64,000 bases of DNA from NCBI RefSeq assembly GCF_001625305.1, contig NW_017802480.1, forward strand, positions 372,001 to 436,000, written 5' to 3'. A model generated the notes under the pieces. The model worked only from the letters and a program-made list of their open reading frames with translations. It did not search any database and was not told where the DNA came from. This DNA comes from Branchiostoma belcheri (Eukaryota; Chordata; Leptocardii; Amphioxiformes; Branchiostomatidae). Position 1 is the first letter of the stretch. Each line of letters begins with the position of its first letter. The translations under genes were made by a program, and so were the position numbers. Shown here in pieces: positions 1-10,449 of this stretch.

Positions 1-79
1 CTCCTTGATTGGAAGAGAGCATTCGGCACAAACTTCCACTCCCTTCTCTACTGTAGTCTCCTTGATATCCACCAGGACC
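1..79 (-). CDS. Gene A exon 7 (partial): start of a LIM domain
   Basis: The acceptor CACAG precedes position 79 and the frame joins exon 6 in phase 2. It encodes VDIKETTVEKG, then C-A-E-C-S-L-P-I-K-E at the window edge, which looks like the first knuckle of a LIM domain. The rest of the gene lies before base 1. Confidence 0.7.
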
Positions 80-2096
80 CTGTGTACAAATACAAATACA
101 TGCCGCACATACAGTCATAACACTTTGTACTATTTTGAACACAATGTGTTTGTGTTTGTTTGTTTGTTTGTTTATTTCGATCCCCATTAGTGCTTAAAAG
201 CACTATTCTTCCTGGGGTCAATAAAATAAAACATAGATAACAAAACTTTGTACATAATGATGATTACAAAATAATAAAGTAAGTTCAAATCAATAGGAGA
301 GGTCAGAGGTCGACCTAAAGAAGAAGCACAGAATAATCTGAACATAATCCAGAGTTGTGCGTAATCAACAAAGGTGCCAACAAAATTAACAAAGGTATAA
401 ATAACATAAATAACTGAATATAACATAATGTCTACTGATAATAATTCCAAAGAAAAGATAAATATAACAAATTGTTCAGCCATTTAAATAACTGAAAGGT
501 AGCAGCAGAGACAAAATAACTTATACAAAATCAAATAAAACATTCTATACAATAAGAGATCAGGATAGATGGATCAGTGTTAGATGTAACATTGTCGTAT
601 ACATGCTGTATGCATCACATCAATAGGAATAGCAACAAAAAAATAAAAACAAAAGCAACAACGAAAGACGTACATGCACTTGTCGTGAAACAGTTGGCCA
701 TTATGGTAGATTTTCTTCTCGTCATTCTGAAAGGGTTCCTCGCAGGCGTGGCAATACTTCCTCCTGTGTTATAATCAAGCATAAAATGTAAATCATAATT
801 CCACTCAATGCAAAAGAAGTTGTGCAGACCTTAGTTTGGTTCCTCTCAGCGGTACGTCCGAACATGAGGAAACATAAAACATTACAAAAAACACCTTTGG
901 CTACACACAATCAGTCCTAGATTACAAACCCAGCCTATCTAAAAAAAAGTGTATGTAGAACCCAAAGCATTCATTGGTAGATGTAGACATGTGAGCTACT
1001 ATATCAGTCCTGGACTATGATCACAACCCACTCTTTTCAGAAAATGCCTGCATGGAACCCAAAGACTTTAGGTGTTAGATGCTAGAAGTAGTGAAGCTAG
1101 AGATATAACTTACGGGATGCAGATCTCGTGGTATTGGTCCCCGTTGTAGTTGATGATCTTGTCGTTAACGTGGAACTCGTGCTGACAGCCGGAGCAGTAC
1201 TGTTTCTCCCTGGCAGGTTTTGGGACGGGTGTGACCTCCTCTGGGGTGGAGCGGCGGTCCCAGATGTCTCCCGAGGAAGAAGAGGAACTTGCGGAGGAAT
1301 AACTGCGTGGTCTGTATGAGAGATATTGAAATCACCATTAGAAGAAGTGGCGTTGGATTGGACACACATTGCGAAAACCGCCAACGTCCATAACAAGAAC
1401 TGCCCTAGATTGGAATCCCCAGGGGAAACGTCACAGAGGCAGACCCCGCCTTTCCTGGAGAAGAGGCGTGAGGAAAGGCCTGGATAAAGCCAACATAACC
1501 TGGCAAGAGACCTAGAAGATTGCGAAGAACCGGAAACTCTGGAATCTACTCACAGAGGCCCTGTGCTCCCGAGTTGGCGAAGAAGACTAAGTCAGACTTG
1601 AGAGAAACATATCAGCGGACATGATAATTTACTAAAAAAAATTATGACTTTTATCAATTTGGAACGATTGGACATCAAGACTTTGGTCATCAAACTTGCA
1701 AGATGCTGTCACCGTATATATCGATGTTTAGATCAATATGGGGGGACAACGTGTAAAGGTTTTGATACAGCTGTTTTGCCCTTCTCCCATTTATATGTGC
1801 TGAATTTAAATAAATGAAGAAATTTCAACTCACGGATTAACCCATGGCCACGGTTGGTACGGCTGCGGTGACGTCGGAATGATGATGTACGTGGGCGTCG
1901 TCACAGGCGGTTGGACGGACGGCAGTGGTGTCACTTCTTCCTCGCTGTAACATGTCATATTCAATGATTCAATCATGAACATAAGTATATATAATAAAAG
2001 TCAAAGTTATTAAGTTACCTTCTTAGAAGGAAAAGATACCGCTCCACACACGAGGTCAATGACCTGGACCAGTTGCAACACAGAGTTGGATCAGTG

Positions 2097-2137
<41 letters not shown>

Positions 2138-2172
2138 TATATATATATATNNNNNNNNNNNNNNNNNNNNAT

Positions 2173-2247
<75 letters not shown>

Positions 2248-5200
2248 TCTGTTTGAGTACAAGGATGAAGTAGTATGTTAGGATACACCACGTGAAGGTT
2301 AACATTATACATTTGTTTTAGTTTAGTCTTTGACAAACTTTGAGAACGCTGTTGCGAAATAAACGTGTACTCACTCTTTAGTATCCGGGGAAGTGGGATT
2401 TGGCCCGATGTCTTCTTTGCTTTCCTTTCGTTTGAAGGTTTCCATACTTCGATACCTCTTAATGTCCTTCAGTGTCTCCAAGCTCCGGTAAATGGTCTTC
2501 ACCTTGTCGGCTTCGGTCTGGGTGACGGCCGAGTCCTACAGAGTCGGGGAAGTAAAACATAAACCGATACAAATAATTTACCTTACCTTACCTTAACAAG
2601 GAGGTAAAATTCTAAGTATCCATACAAAACACAATCGGTAATATTTAACATTATAATCTGTGCACCAGGATATAAAAAGATAGTTCTAAATATTTGATAT
2701 TGCAAGGAGAAAGGCCTATGATGCTTTGTTTAATGAATTTCACACTTGGTACTATATTTTCCATATTCATTAAAGTGGTAAATGTAGATGCTAACCTGTT
2801 TGGGCCCAAACTGCACTCCAATGTTGCCCATCTTAGGCGAGAACTGTAGTCCTTGATCCTTCATCTCCTTGCTCGGGGTTTGTGAGGACTCACTTATGGT
2901 GACCGCCTTCTCCTCTTGTACGACCTTCTCGCGTTGATGTGTTTGCCACCCATCGATGTCAGACCCAGTCACGTCTGTCTGTACATTCACGGAACCCGTA
3001 GCGACGGTCTCTTTTATTTCTAGTGTTTGGCATCCAACAGTTACGGTGATTGTAACGGGCTCTTTCGGTGCTACTACTTCTTCTTTGATGACCTCTGTTT
3101 GAATGCCGACACTTGCCGATTCTTTCTTTACTTCTATCGGTTTGGCTTTGTCAGGTTCTCTAGTAACCTGTGTGACTTTTTCCTCCTTGACCACGGTGTC
3201 TGTCTGGCATCCAGCAGTTATGGTGACCGGGACTGTTTCCTCTTTGATGACGTCTGTTTGAATGCCGACATTTGCCGATTTGATTTCTTCCTTTTCTTCA
3301 ACAGCCTCCTGATCGGTTTGAATACCGCTGCTTCTGTACTCCACGTATGCCCGACTACCTTTGGTGCCTGTTTTCTTGCTCACTTTGATCGGTTTGTCGG
3401 TCTCGATGACCTTTTCTCCTGTCTCGCGTACTGGTTCGACTGGCTTGACCGCAACAGCTTCTACCGTCTTCTCGATCTTTTCTTCCTGTTTTTCTGGCTC
3501 AGGCTTCCATTCGTCTGTCTGTGCCGGAGTATTTGCATAATCACGTGGCCTGCCGCCTGGAGTACCGGTCTTCTTGCCAACCTTCTTTATGATGTCAGTT
3601 TGGATGTCCTTTGCGACTTGCTCCACTGCTTTGACTTCCTCCTTTTCAGCGACTTCAGTCTGGGTACCTTTAGGATCAGTGTGAGGTCCTGACTTCTGAG
3701 TACCGCTGTCCTGAACTGCAACCTTGTCTGTCACTATGATTTTTTCAAGCGTTTCTTTAATTATCTTCTCTTCTATTTCGGTTGCGATTATCTTGGCTTC
3801 AACCTCAACCTTTTCGGTTTGAGTGTCAGACGAGATCACTCCTTGGCTCTCAGTCTGTGTCTCTCCGGTGCTGACAGCAATGGCGTCTGTTCCGTGTTCT
3901 TTATTCTGCAAGTCTTTCGCGATACCAATCGTCTTATCCGTAACATCTTTCTCCGTCTGTGAGCCTTGACTTGTTGTGCCAAAGCCGAAGGTAGCTATGT
4001 TCTTATCACCCTTTATAGAAGCCTCTGTGATATTTCCCGCGTCTGCTGTGGCCACTTGATCTGTGAGAATCTGCTTTTGTAGAACTTCTTTCTTCTCCGT
4101 CACTACGTCCTTTTGCTCCTTTGTTTCCTTTTCTGTTTGATACACTGCGGTGGTTCCCTTCTCTTTTGCATCAGTTTCAATGACTTTCTCATCTTCGATG
4201 TCCTTCTTTGTATCTGTTGCTTGGTCAGTCTTCGTAACTTCGATCTTAACGCCGATCTGTTTTGCGCTTTTCTCCTCTTTTTCAGTTTCGGTGGTCTTCG
4301 GCAATTTCTCCTCTATGTCGGTGGCAGATATCTTCTCGTCCTTTTCTTGTTTGAGTGTTTCCAAGGCCTTCTCAGACGACTCCTTGGTCGTCTGTGTACT
4401 GTTCTCGTCTTTTTCATTCTCGACCATGATTTCTTTTACTGATCTCTCTACCTTGTCTGTTGTATTGGTTTTCACCTCTTTCTCAGGTGCATCTGTTTCT
4501 GCATCCTTCGCCACTTTCTCCTCCTTCTCCGTGGCGGTCCCCACGTCTTCTTTCTGCGTCTTATCGGTTTCCTTCACCTTAGCGACTTTCTCCTCCGCAT
4601 CAGTAGCAGTGACGACATTCTCGGTAGGAGTTTTATCTGTTTCTACGCCTTTCTCCACAGGTGTCTCCTTAACTGTTGCCAGGTCTTTCTTCTTCACTTC
4701 GTCCAGATCCGTTTCCAGAAACTTTTCATTCTTCGCTTCCTTTTCTGTTTCTGCCGCCTTGTCATCCTTAGCTTCCTTCTCAGTAGCGACCGTTTTCTTA
4801 TCTGTAATCGTCTTGAGATCCGTTGCGGTTCCCTTGTCTTCTTTTGGGATGGGCTCTGTTCCTGTCTGCTTTCCTTCTTTTTCTTCCACCTTCGTTTCCG
4901 TTTCCTTTGGTACGGTAACAGGAGCAACTGTCTCCGTGGATTTGGAATCCTTCTCTGTCGTGTCCGTGGCGGTCTGTTTGTCGGGTTTTTCTTCAACGTC
5001 TGGTTCAGTCGTCTTTGCTACCTTCTCTTTCGGAGTGGTGGCTGTCAAAGAACAAAAATGGATCAATATATGTTACGATGATGAGTATTCATAAAATTAT
5101 GTTATGCAGTTGCAACATTGGAATACAATCGTCATAGATGAAAACTTTTATTCAATCGTCAATTACTTTACAACATAGAGAAGATGTTGTGAAACGATTG

Positions 5201-8200
5201 CACTATTATTACAAAAGTTGTAGTTGGTACCCGACACCTTCAAAGCCCCTAATTTGTATTAACTAACAACTTACTGAGATCCTTGGCAACTTTCGGGTCG
5301 CTGATAGTAGAGACATCCTTAGTGTCTGGCTGTTCCTTCACTGCACCCAAGTCTTTGTTGTCGGTGATGGCAGGCACAGTTTCCGTTGCCTTGGCGTCTT
5401 TTTCCTCTGGTTTTGTTGCCGTCTCAACGTTAGACCTTTCAGGCGGTACTGTAGCTTGCGTTTTGTCGTCCTTGGGCACGCTTTTTGTTTCAGTACTTTT
5501 GACGCTCTTCTCATCTGATTTCGGAGGCTCCGTCTGTGGTGTCTTAACCGCCTTCTCTTCAGGGTCTGTAGAGAGAACTTTCTTGTCGGTTTCATTTGGT
5601 TCCGTCGCAGTTTCTTTTGGTTTTGTCTCTTTGTCTTTTGAGTCGGTTTCAAGATTTTTCTTCTCGGTCTCGTCCGGAACCGTTGCTAAGGTTTTCTTAT
5701 CTGTGGCAACCTTTGGATCGCCTGTAGTAGCCACATCCTTGTTGTCCGGCTCTTCCTTCACTGTGCCCAAGTCTTTGTTGTCAGTTTTGACAGGCACAGT
5801 TTCCGTGTCTTTGGCGTCTTTTTCTTCCGGTTTAGTTGACGTTTCAACGTTAGACTTTTCAGGCGGTACTGTAGCTTGCGTTTTGTCGTCCTTAGGGACG
5901 CTTTTTGTTTCTGTACTCTTGATGCTCTTCTCATCTGATTTCGGAGGCTCTGTCTGTGGTGTCTTAACCGCCTTCTCTTCAGGGTCTGTAGAGAGAACCT
6001 TTTTGTCGGTTTCATTCGGCTCCGTCGCAGTTTCCTTTGGTTTTGTCTCTTTGTCTTTTGAGTCGGTTTCAACATTTTTCTTCTCGGTTTCGGTCGGTTC
6101 TGTAGCTGTTTCTTTTGGTTCCGTCTCTTTGTCCTTAGAGTCGGTTTCAAGATTTTTCTTCTCGGTTTCAGCCGGGTCTGTTGCCGTTTCTTTCGGTGTT
6201 GTCTCTTTATTTTTAGGGTCAGTTTCAAGATTTTTCTTCTCAGTTTCAGTGGGTTCTGTAGCCGTTTCCTTTGGTTCCGTCTCTTTGTCCTTAGAGTCGG
6301 TTTCGACATTTTTCTTCTCGGTCTCGTCCGGAACAGTAGCCAGGGTTTTCTTGTCTGTCGAAGGTTTCTTTGTTTCCTGGGTTTTCTGTGCCTTCTCGTC
6401 CTTAGGAGCGGGTGCCTCTTTCTCCGATGGCTTAGTCTCCTCCTTAGGTTTAGTAGTTGTAGGTTCCTCCTTAGGTTTAGTGGATGTAGGCTCCTCCTTA
6501 GGTTTAGTAGTTGTAGGTTCTTCCTTAGGTTTAGTGGTTGTAGGCTCCTCCTTAGGTTTAGTGGTTGCAGGCTCCTCCTTAGGTTTAGTAGTTGTAGGCT
6601 CCTCCTTAGGTTTTGTGGTTACAGGCTCCTCCTTAGGTTTAGTAGTTGTAGGTTCTTCCTTAGGTTTAGTGGTTGTAGGCTCCTCCTTAGGTTTAGTGGT
6701 TACAGGCTCCTCCTTAGGTTTAGTGGATGTAGGCTCCTCCTTAGGTTTAGTAGTTGTAGGTTCTTCCTTAGGTTTAGTAGTTGTAGGCTCCTCCTTAGGT
6801 TTAGTAGTTGTAGGCTCCTCCTTAGGTTTTGTGGTTACAGGCTCCTCCTTAGGTTTAGTAGTTGTAGGCTCCTCCTTAGGTTTTGTGGTTGTAGGCTCCT
6901 CTTTAGGTTTAGTAGTTGTAGGCTCCTCCTTAGGTTTAGTAGTTGTAGGTTCTTCCTTAGGTTTAGTGGTTGTAGGCTCCTCCTTAGGTTTTGTGATTAC
7001 AGGCTCCTCCTTAGGTTTTGTGGTTGTAGGCTCCTCCTTCGGTTTAGTGGTTGTAGGCTCCTCCTTAGGTTTAGTGGTTGTAGGCTCCTCCTTAGGTTTT
7101 GTGGTTGTAGGCTCCCCCTTAGGTTTTGTGGATGTAGGCTCCTCCTTAGGCTTAGTAGTTGTAGGTTCTTCCTTAGGTTTAGTGGTTGTAGGCTCCTCCT
7201 TGGGTCTAGTGGTTGTAGGTTCTTCCTTAGAATTTGTGGTTGTATGTGCAGGTTGTTCTGTAGGCTTTGTTGGTGCAGGTTGTTCTGTAGGCTTTGTTGG
7301 TGCAGGTTGTTCTGCTGGCTTTGTAGGTGCAGGTTGTTCTGCCGGCTTTGTAGGTGCAGGTTCTTCTGCTGGCTTTGTAGGTGCAGGTTGTTCTGTAGGC
7401 TTTGCAGGTGCAGGTTGTTCTGCTGGCTTTGGAGGTGCAGGTTGTTCTGTTTGCTTTGTAGGTGTAGGTTGTTCTGCTGGCTTTGTAGGTTCTGCTGGCT
7501 TTGTAGGTGCAGGTTGTTCTGCTGGCTTTGTAGGTGTTCTGCTGGCTTTGTAGGTGCAGGTTCTTCTGCTGGCTTTGTAGGAGCAGGTTGTTCTGTAGGC
7601 GTTGTGGGTGCAGGTTGTTCTGCTGGCTTTGTAGGGGTAGGTACTGTTGGCTTTGTGGGTGCAGGTTGTTCTGCCGGCTTTGTAGGTGCAGGTTGTTCTG
7701 CTGGCTTTGTAGGTGCAGCTTCTTCTGCCGGCTTTGTTGGTGCAGGTTCTGTTGGCTTTGTAGGTGCAGGTTCTGTTGGATTTGTAGGTGCAGGTTGTTC
7801 TACCGGCTTTGTAGGTGAAGGTTGTTCTGCCGGCTTTGTAGGTGCAGTTTGTTCTGCTGGCGTTGTGGGTGCAGGTTGTTCGGCTGGCTTTGTAGTTGCA
7901 GGTTCTTCTGCCGGCTTTGTAGGTGTAGGTTTTTCTGTAGGCTTTGTGGGTGCAGCTTGTTCTGCTGGCTTTGTAGGGGTAGGTTCTGTTGGCTTTGTAG
8001 GTGCAGGTTGTTCTGTTGGCTTTGTAGGTGGAGGTTGTTCTGTTGGCTTTGTAGGTGCAGGTTCTGTTGGCTTTGTAGGTGCAGGTTCTGTTGGATTTGT
8101 AGGTGCAGGTTGTTCTGTTGGCTTTGTAGGTGCAGGTTCTTCTGCCGGCTTTGTAGGTGCAGGTTCTGTTGGATTTGTAGGTGCAGGTTGTTCTGCCGGC

Positions 8201-10449
8201 TTTGTAGGTGCAGGTTGTTCTGCCGGCTTTGTAGGTGCAGGTTGTTCTGTTGGCTTTGTAGGTGTAGGTTCTGTTGGCTTTGTAGGTGCAGGTTGTTCTG
8301 CTGGCTTTGTAGGTGTAGGTTGTTCTGCCGGCTTTGTAGGTGTAGGTTCTGTTGGCTTTGTAAGTGCAGGTTGTTCTGCTGGCTTTGTAGGTGTAGGTTC
8401 TGTTGGCTTTGTAGGAGCAGGTTGTTCTGCTGGCTTTGTAGGTGAAGGTTGTTCTGTAGGCTTTGTGGGTGCAGGTTGTTCTGCTGGCTTTGTAGGTGCG
8501 GGTTCTGCAGGCTTTGTAGGCGCAGGTTGTTCTGCAGGCTTCGTAGGTGCAGGTTGTTCTGATGGCGTTGTAGGTGTAGGTTCTGTTGGCGTTGTAGGTG
8601 CAGGTTGTTCTGCTGGCTTCGTAGGTGCAGGTTGTTCTGCTGGCTTCGTAGGTGCAGGTTGTTCTGCTGGCGTTGTAGGTGCGGGTTCTGCAGGCTTTGT
8701 AGGCGCAGGTTGTTCTGCTGGCGTTGTAGGTGCGGGTTGTTCTGCTGACTTTGTAGGTGCAGGTTGCTCTGCTGGCGTTGTAGGTGCGGGTTCTGCAGGC
8801 TTTGTAGGCGCAGGTTGTTCTGCAGGCTTTGTAGGTGCAGGTTGTTCTGCTGACTTTGTAGGTGCAGGTTGCTCTGCTGGCTTTGTAGGTTCTGCTTGCT
8901 TTGTAGGTGCAGGTTGTTCTGTTGGCTTTGTAGGTGCAGGTTCTTCTGCCGGCTTTGTAGGTTCTGCTGGCTTTGTAGGTGCAGGTTGTTCTGCTGGCTT
9001 TGTAAGTGCAGGTTGCTCTGCTGGCTTTGTAGGTGCGAGTTGTTCTGCTGGCTTCGTAGGTGCAGGTTGTTCTGTTGGCTTTGTAGGTGCAGGATCTTCT
9101 GCTGGCTTCGCAGGTTCTGCTGGTTTTGTTGGTGCAGGTCGTTCTGGCTTTGTAGGTGCAGGTTCTTCTGCTGGCTTCGCAGGTTCTGTTGGCTTTGTAG
9201 GTGCAGGTTCTTCTGCTGGCTTTTTAGGTTCTGTTGGCTTTGTAGGTACAGATTCTTCTGCTGGCTTCGCAGGTTCTGTTGGCTTTGTAGGAGCAGGTTG
9301 TTCTGCTGGCTTTGCAGGTTCTGTTGGCTTTGTAGGTGCAGGTTCTTCTGCTGGCTTTGAAGGTTCTGCTGGCTTTGTAGGTTCTGTTGGCTTTGTAGGT
9401 GCAGGTTCTTCTGCTGGCTTCGCAGGTTCTGTTGGCTTCGTAGGTGCAGGTTGTTCTGCTGGCTTTGCAGGTTCTGTTGGCTTTGTAGGTGTTGGATCTT
9501 CTGCTGGCTTTGCAGGTTCTGTTGGCTTTGTAGGTGCAGGTTCTGCTGGCTTTGTAGGAGCAGGTTCTTCTGCTGGCTTCGCAGGTTCTGTTGGCTTTGT
9601 AGGTGCGGGTTCATCTGCTGGCTTTGCAGGTTCTGTTGGCTTTGTAGGAGCAGGTTGTTCTGCTGGCTTTGCAGGTTCTGTTGGCTTTGTAGGTGCAGGT
9701 TGTTCTGTTGGCTTTGTAGGTGCAGGTTCTTCTGCTGGCTTTGTAGGTTCTGTTGGCTTTGTAGGTGCAGGTTCTTCTGCTGGCTTTGTAGGTTCTGTTG
9801 GCTTGGTAGGTGCAGGTTCTTCTGCTGGCTTTTTAGGTTCTGTTGGCTTTGTAGGTGCAGGTTCTTCTGCTGGCTTCGCAGGTTCTGTTGGCTTTGTAGG
9901 AGCAGGTTGTTCTGCTGGCTTTGCAGGTTCTGTTGGCTTTGTAGGTGCAGGTTCTTCTGTTGACTTTGAAGGTTCTGTTGGCTTTGTAGGTGTTGGATCT
10001 TCTGCTGGCTTTGTAGGTTCTGTTGGCTTTGTAGGTGCCGGTTGTTCTGCAGGCTTTGTAGGTGCAGGATCTTCTGCTGGCTTCGTAGGTTCTGCTGGCT
10101 TTGTAGGTGCAGGTTGTTCTGCTGGCTTGGGAGGTGCAGGTTGTTCTGCTGGCTTGGCAGGTGCAGGTTGTTCTGCTGGACTTGTAGGTGCAGGTTCTGT
10201 TGGCGTTGTTGAGGCAGGTTCTGCTGGATTAGTAGGTGCAGGTTGCTCTTTTGGCTTTGCGCTTGCAGGTTTCTCCGTCGGTTTATTGGCCGGAGGTTCT
10301 TTGTTTGGTTTATTGGGTGCGGGTTCCTCCTTAGGTTTAGCTGCTACAGACTCATCCTTGGGTTTAGCGGTTGTGGTTTCATCCTTTGGTTTTGTTGGTT
10401 CTTCCTTTATAGGCCCGTTGGTAGTGACAGCTTCTTTTGGTTGATCCAT
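1..10449 (-). CDS. Gene A: giant repeat-rich LIM-domain protein (3' end beyond window)
   Basis: Seven exons can be read on the minus strand: 10449-5275, 5041-2796, 2535-2375, 1944-1834, 1311-1114, 763-674 and 79 to beyond base 1. All junctions are GT-AG with matching phases (1, 0, 2, 2, 2, 2). The start ATG at 10449 has a good Kozak context and follows an in-frame TAA at 10458-10456. About 2,690 residues are visible. In order they are: a short Pro/Lys/Glu N-terminus, about 1,000 residues of PAEQPAPTK-type repeats, about 270 of PKEEPTTTK repeats, a Thr/Lys/Glu-rich segment with duplicated blocks, a region with many Q-T motifs, a proline-rich linker, two half-LIM modules, and the first C-x2-C of a further LIM domain at the window edge. 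A shortened repeat unit near 7532-7551 breaks the frame by 7 bases. By family context it is probably a cytoskeletal linker protein; function is inferred. Confidence 0.85.
150..290. repeat. Possible interspersed repeat end with hairpin
   Basis: In the last intron of gene A, a (GTTT)n tract runs into a short inverted repeat: AGTGCTT/AAGCACT, flanked by CCCC and GGGG arms (about 181-220). This resembles the 3' end of a transposable element, but I cannot name the family. The rest of this intron (80-673) shows nothing else. Confidence 0.35.
674..763 (-). CDS. Gene A exon 6: half-LIM module 2
   Basis: The exon is 90 bases, phase 2 on both sides, with acceptor ACACAG before 763 and donor GTACGT at 673. 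It encodes little more than C-H-A-C, 18 residues, H-D-K-C and Met. The spacing equals that of exon 5, so the pair looks like a duplicated zinc module. Confidence 0.85.
1114..1311 (-). CDS. Gene A exon 5: half-LIM module 1
   Basis: The exon is 198 bases, phase 2 on both sides, with donor GTAAGT at 1113. After a Ser-rich and Pro-rich lead it encodes one zinc-binding half of a LIM domain: C-S-G-C, 18 residues, then H-E-I-C and I-P. The second LIM zinc site does not follow in the next exon. Exons of the same design occur in genes B and E. Confidence 0.85.
1342..1590 (+). mobile_element. Decayed LINE: C-terminal end of a non-LTR reverse transcriptase ORF
   Basis: Between gene A exons 5 and 4, on the opposite strand, one frame reads WRWIGHTLRK, TALDWNPQGKRHRGRPR, LSWRRG, then TWQE, an in-frame TAG at 1513-1515, KIAKNRKLWN and ALCSRVGEED with stop TAA at 1588-1590. 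The W-R-W-I-G-H, G-K-R-x-R-G-R-P and final C-S-x-x-x-E-E-D pattern is typical of the end of non-LTR retrotransposon ORF2. The internal stop and short length show it is dead. The remainder of the intron (to 1833) shows nothing else. Confidence 0.75.
1834..1944 (-). CDS. Gene A exon 4: proline-rich linker
   Basis: 111 bases with acceptor TTACAG before 1944 and donor GTGAGT at 1833. It encodes an acidic start (EEEVTP) and then a Pro/Thr/Tyr/Trp stretch (SPQPYQPWPWVNP). Phases 2 and 2 match exons 3 and 5. It acts as a spacer between the disordered region and the half-LIM modules. Confidence 0.75.
2098..2246. repeat. (CA)n-(TA)n microsatellite with 20-base assembly gap
   Basis: A CA run (2098-2134) passes into TA repeats (2137-2244), interrupted by 20 N at 2151-2170. 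It lies in the intron between gene A exons 4 and 3. Short frames across it are not genes. Confidence 0.95.
2375..2535 (-). CDS. Gene A exon 3: last TQT motif and helical segment
   Basis: Acceptor TGTAG before 2535 and donor GTGAGT at 2374. It encodes about 53 residues starting DSAVTQTEADKVK, so the last TQT motif sits here, followed by a Lys/Arg-rich stretch likely to be helical (YRSLETLKDIKRYRS). It starts in phase 0 and ends in phase 2, fitting both neighbours. Confidence 0.8.
2796..5041 (-). CDS. Gene A exon 2: Thr/Lys/Glu-rich, multiple Q-T motifs
   Basis: This exon is open for 749 residues, with acceptor CAG before 5041 and donor GTTAGC at 2795. The first half is made of TEKEEK/TDKxxKE-type charged repeats. 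The second half carries spaced motifs such as STQTT, ETQTE, DTQTE, GTQTE, DIQTD, GIQTD (twice), GCQTD, GIQTE, NVQTD and SSQTP. These match the core of peptides bound by dynein light chain LC8 (TQT or GIQVD type). The protein here is predicted to be disordered, as LC8 partners usually are. Binding is an inference from the motif. Confidence 0.85.
5275..10449 (-). CDS. Gene A exon 1: 5.2 kb repeat exon with one 7-base frame break
   Basis: This single exon encodes the N-terminus and all the short Pro-rich repeats. The frame from the ATG at 10449 runs to about 7551. Below 7531 the coding frame is one of the other two, and I read it by codon from 7260 to 6440 and 6440 to 5275 without meeting a stop. 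The two frames are reconciled if the 20-base unit at 7532-7551 is a 27-base unit that lost 7 bases. With those bases the exon is 5,182 nt and ends in phase 1 at a GTAAGT donor (5274-5269), which matches the acceptor before 5041. The break is either an assembly error in a minisatellite or a disrupted allele. Confidence 0.8.
5290..6350 (-). repeat. 420-base tandem duplication plus 60-base subrepeats in gene A exon 1
   Basis: Two blocks about 420 bases (140 residues) apart are closely similar: the segment around 5297-5710 and the one around 5719-6130 share the order DNKDLG, EEKDAK, TKSVPKDDK, EPPKSDEKS and TDKK. Upstream in the protein (6066-6310 on the plus strand) lie about four copies of a 20-residue unit built on TEKKNxETDSKDKETEPKE. 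All are in frame, so duplication kept the coding sequence open. Predicted to be disordered and highly charged. Confidence 0.75.
6433..7240 (-). repeat. Coding minisatellite: about 30 units of 27 bases encoding PKEEPTTTK
   Basis: Tandem 27-base units on the minus strand encode P-K-E-E-P-T-T-T-K with small variants (ATT, VTT, STT). The array follows the PAEQPAP array directly, with no intron, and leads into the Thr/Lys/Glu segment. The unit length matches the neighbouring array although the sequence differs, which suggests that both grew by slippage or unequal exchange at the same period. Confidence 0.9.
7241..10210 (-). repeat. Coding minisatellite: 27-base units encoding TKPAEQPAP, with 18-base variants
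   Basis: The array holds roughly 110 or more units of nine residues (TKP-A/T-E-Q/E-PAP), mixed with six-residue TKPTEP units, all in the frame of gene A apart from the break near 7540. Units differ mostly at third positions and by E/Q, A/T and K/T swaps. The composition (Pro, Ala, Glu, Lys, Thr) is PEVK-like and predicts an extended, unstructured and possibly elastic chain. On the opposite strand the same array gives long open frames full of Cys and Trp, which are shadows. Confidence 0.9.

Noticed and set aside
4150-7553. Ser/Val/Phe-rich plus-strand frames of 314 and 756 codons
   Set aside because: Shadows of the Lys/Glu/Thr-rich minus-strand exons; Phe and Ser arise from the reverse complement of AAG and GAA codons.
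6433-10210. Direct repeats resembling a CRISPR array
   Set aside because: Units are contiguous, without unique spacers, and are coding in an animal genome.
7244-10444. Long plus-strand open frames (over 1,000 codons), some Cys/Trp/Leu-rich, opposite the gene A repeats
   Set aside because: They exist only because a 27-base unit without stops on one strand is also stop-free in several other frames. They have no splice logic or domain, and the minus frame has a proper start, matching introns and LIM modules downstream.
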